From Synergistaceae bacterium (GTDB lineage: Bacteria; Synergistota; Synergistia; Synergistales; Synergistaceae): DNA of 35,935 nucleotides. Below are positions 34,980 to 35,935 of this stretch, one piece after another. Below the pieces are notes generated by a model that was given only the letters and a program-made list of their open reading frames with translations, did no database searches and was not told the origin of the DNA. The stretch's first letter is position 1; each line of letters begins with the position of its first letter. The translations under genes and the position numbers were made by a program. The stretch is taken from contig JAIRWR010000036.1 of NCBI GenBank assembly GCA_031268885.1, forward strand, positions 1-35,935, in the 5' to 3' direction.

Positions 34980-35935
34980 TTACGCATCGCGATACTCCGC
35001 GCGCCTTGCGCTTATGTCACACTGTTTACCGAGCGCGCGCTTTCCATAGTACTCGCACCATACAGAGACGGCCCACTCCGCGTAATTTTGGGCTATACCG
35101 TATTCCTCCGTCAAGCGTTTTTCAAAGCGAAACGCAAATGCGCTGTCTATTCTCTGGGAGTCTTCGATCTCAGACGCTATCCCAATCTCGTGCAGAATAG
35201 ACAGCAGGTTTGTCTGTAATCGATGCTGAGGGAATATATCCCGGAGCAGTCCAAAAAACTTTTGGCGGGTCTGGATGGATTCGGAGTAATTCATCAGAAA
35301 CCTGCCAAATCTCTCTTCGAATCGCAATGACTCTTCCTCGTCTTGTTCCAGCCGCCCGCCTCTCTCCGAGAGCAGGGGTCCAGCGGCTGACAGATCCATC
35401 AGCTTATCCTGACTCTTCCAGTCTTCGCGGCGTTCGTCAGCTAAACCTTTAGACGAGGTAAGATTGTCGTAGTAATTATAACTTGCGCCCAGGCATTTAT
35501 AAAATCCATCGCCCAGCATCTCGAATACCTTGGGCTTATTTCGCTTGTCCGCCGCGCCATATATTAGATTATAACAGTAGTCGCCGGGGCGGATCGCAAC
35601 GAAGTCCGTTCCATACCTTCCGTTTATGAACCGCACTATCTCGACCTCGGAGACGACATGACCGAATCCGAACAACCCGACCATCTCTTCGGCAAAGCGT
35701 ACGATCTGTTCGTCAATCGCGCCGGAACTATCAGAACTCTCCTCAAAGTTCTGACCGCCATTATTATTATACTCCGATTCCGAAGAACCCTTGGAAAAAG
35801 CGCCACCGGGTTCGGGATCCGGCACAAGCGGTTTTGGATCTGGCACAGGCGGTTCGGGATCCGGCACAGGCGGTTCGGGGTCCAGCACAAGCGACTTTGT
35901 GTCCGGCATAAGCGGTTCGGGGTCTGGCACAAGCG
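34980..35935 (-). CDS. Ter-associated protein with PDPEP repeat stalk (5' end outside window)
   Basis: The frame is open across the right edge, so the N-terminus is missing; 318 codons are visible. The first about 42 residues are a seven-residue repeat, (L/P)VPDPEP, a rigid stalk. A Ser/Gly/Asn-rich linker follows. Next comes a small domain (IVRFAEEMVGLFGFGHVVSE, then AIRPGDYCYNLIYG and KVFEMLGDGFYKCLG), whose DYCYN and Y-x-x-LG pattern recalls DNA/RNA-system accessory domains. A helical C-terminal region ends YAEWAVSVWCEYYGKRALGK, resembling helical tails seen in Ter-type and other stress systems. I cannot name the family. It is on the same strand as the kinase and likely in its operon. Confidence 0.6.
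   Translation of the reverse strand, partial: LVPDPEPLMPDTKSLVLDPEPPVPDPEPPVPDPKPLVPDPEPGGAFSKGSSESEYNNNGGQNFEESSDSSGAIDEQIVRFAEEMVGLFGFGHVVSEVEIVRFINGRYGTDFVAIRPGDYCYNLIYGAADKRNKPKVFEMLGDGFYKCLGASYNYYDNLTSSKGLADERREDWKSQDKLMDLSAAGPLLSERGGRLEQDEEESLRFEERFGRFLMNYSESIQTRQKFFGLLRDIFPQHRLQTNLLSILHEIGIASEIEDSQRIDSAFAFRFEKRLTEEYGIAQNYAEWAVSVWCEYYGKRALGKQCDISARRAEYRDA
35808..35933 (-). repeat. Six tandem 21-bp repeats coding for PDPEP stalk
   Basis: Six units of exactly 21 bp (35808-35828, 35829-35849, 35850-35870, 35871-35891, 35892-35912, 35913-35933) follow each other without gaps. The unit reads CGGTTCGGGATCCGGCACAG plus one base on the plus strand. Each encodes seven residues such as LVPDPEP. 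The unit at 35892 is the most divergent (MPDTKS). More units probably lie beyond the window edge. Confidence 0.9.

Noticed and set aside
35808-35933. CRISPR-like array
   Set aside because: The units are contiguous with no spacers and encode an in-frame peptide repeat.
1-35935. tRNA, rRNA or CRISPR elements
   Set aside because: I looked for cloverleaf ends, rRNA signatures and spaced repeats and saw none; a covariance-model scan would be decisive.

Overview
The window looks like chromosome from a Gram-negative (diderm) bacterium of the Synergistota type. This is inferred from gene content. Outer-membrane functions (a type II secretion secretin and its operon, an O-antigen-ligase family protein) sit beside genes usual in Firmicutes-like lineages (SpoVS, a YybS/DUF2232 membrane protein between rpsR and rplI, a DivIC/FtsB-like protein next to argS). 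Almost every gene from 2.6 kb to the right end is on the minus strand. The exception is an L,D-transpeptidase gene at 8.3-8.85 kb.

Layout. (1) 1-2.5 kb is an accessory-looking, AT-richer plus-strand stretch. It holds the tail of an unidentified reading frame, a frameshifted Rpn/PD-(D/E)XK transposase-like gene flanked by two copies of a 35-bp imperfect repeat, and an intact RpiR-family regulator with a good promoter and a palindrome inside it. (2) 2.6-3.9 kb carries a TerD domain fused to a von Willebrand A domain (TerF-like). (3) 3.9-8.2 kb reads spoVS-hisS-aspS-metallo-beta-lactamase-fold hydrolase. (4) 8.9-20.9 kb is a compact operon: O-antigen-ligase family protein, then GspJ-, K-, L-, M-, N-, C-like proteins, a GspI-like pseudopilin, and GspD, E, F. 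No major pseudopilin (GspG) and no prepilin peptidase are present. (5) 21.1-27.2 kb is core information processing: argS, a DivIC/FtsB-like gene, rpsF-ssb-rpsR-yybS-like-rplI-dnaB. A strong promoter and a structured leader precede rpsF. (6) 27.2-31.9 kb holds secA and a secreted protein with a transglutaminase-like fold that seems to have lost its catalytic cysteine. (7) 31.9-35.9 kb is a kinase, vWA (TerY-like) and PP2C phosphatase triad. A truncated upstream gene carries six 21-bp tandem repeats coding for a Pro-Asp-Pro-Glu-Pro stalk.

How the parts work together. The T2SS operon supplies the inner-membrane platform, motor, secretin and minor pseudopilins of a secretion pathway, which needs at least a major pseudopilin and a peptidase from elsewhere. 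The kinase/TerY/PP2C set matches the known TerY-P phospho-signalling triad of tellurium-resistance (Ter) type stress systems. The TerD-vWA fusion about 28 kb away is a possible partner. The most unusual items are this split Ter-like system with its repeat-bearing fourth gene, the broken Rpn gene between repeats, the palindrome in the rpiR promoter, and a possible switchable RNA structure in front of rpsF.
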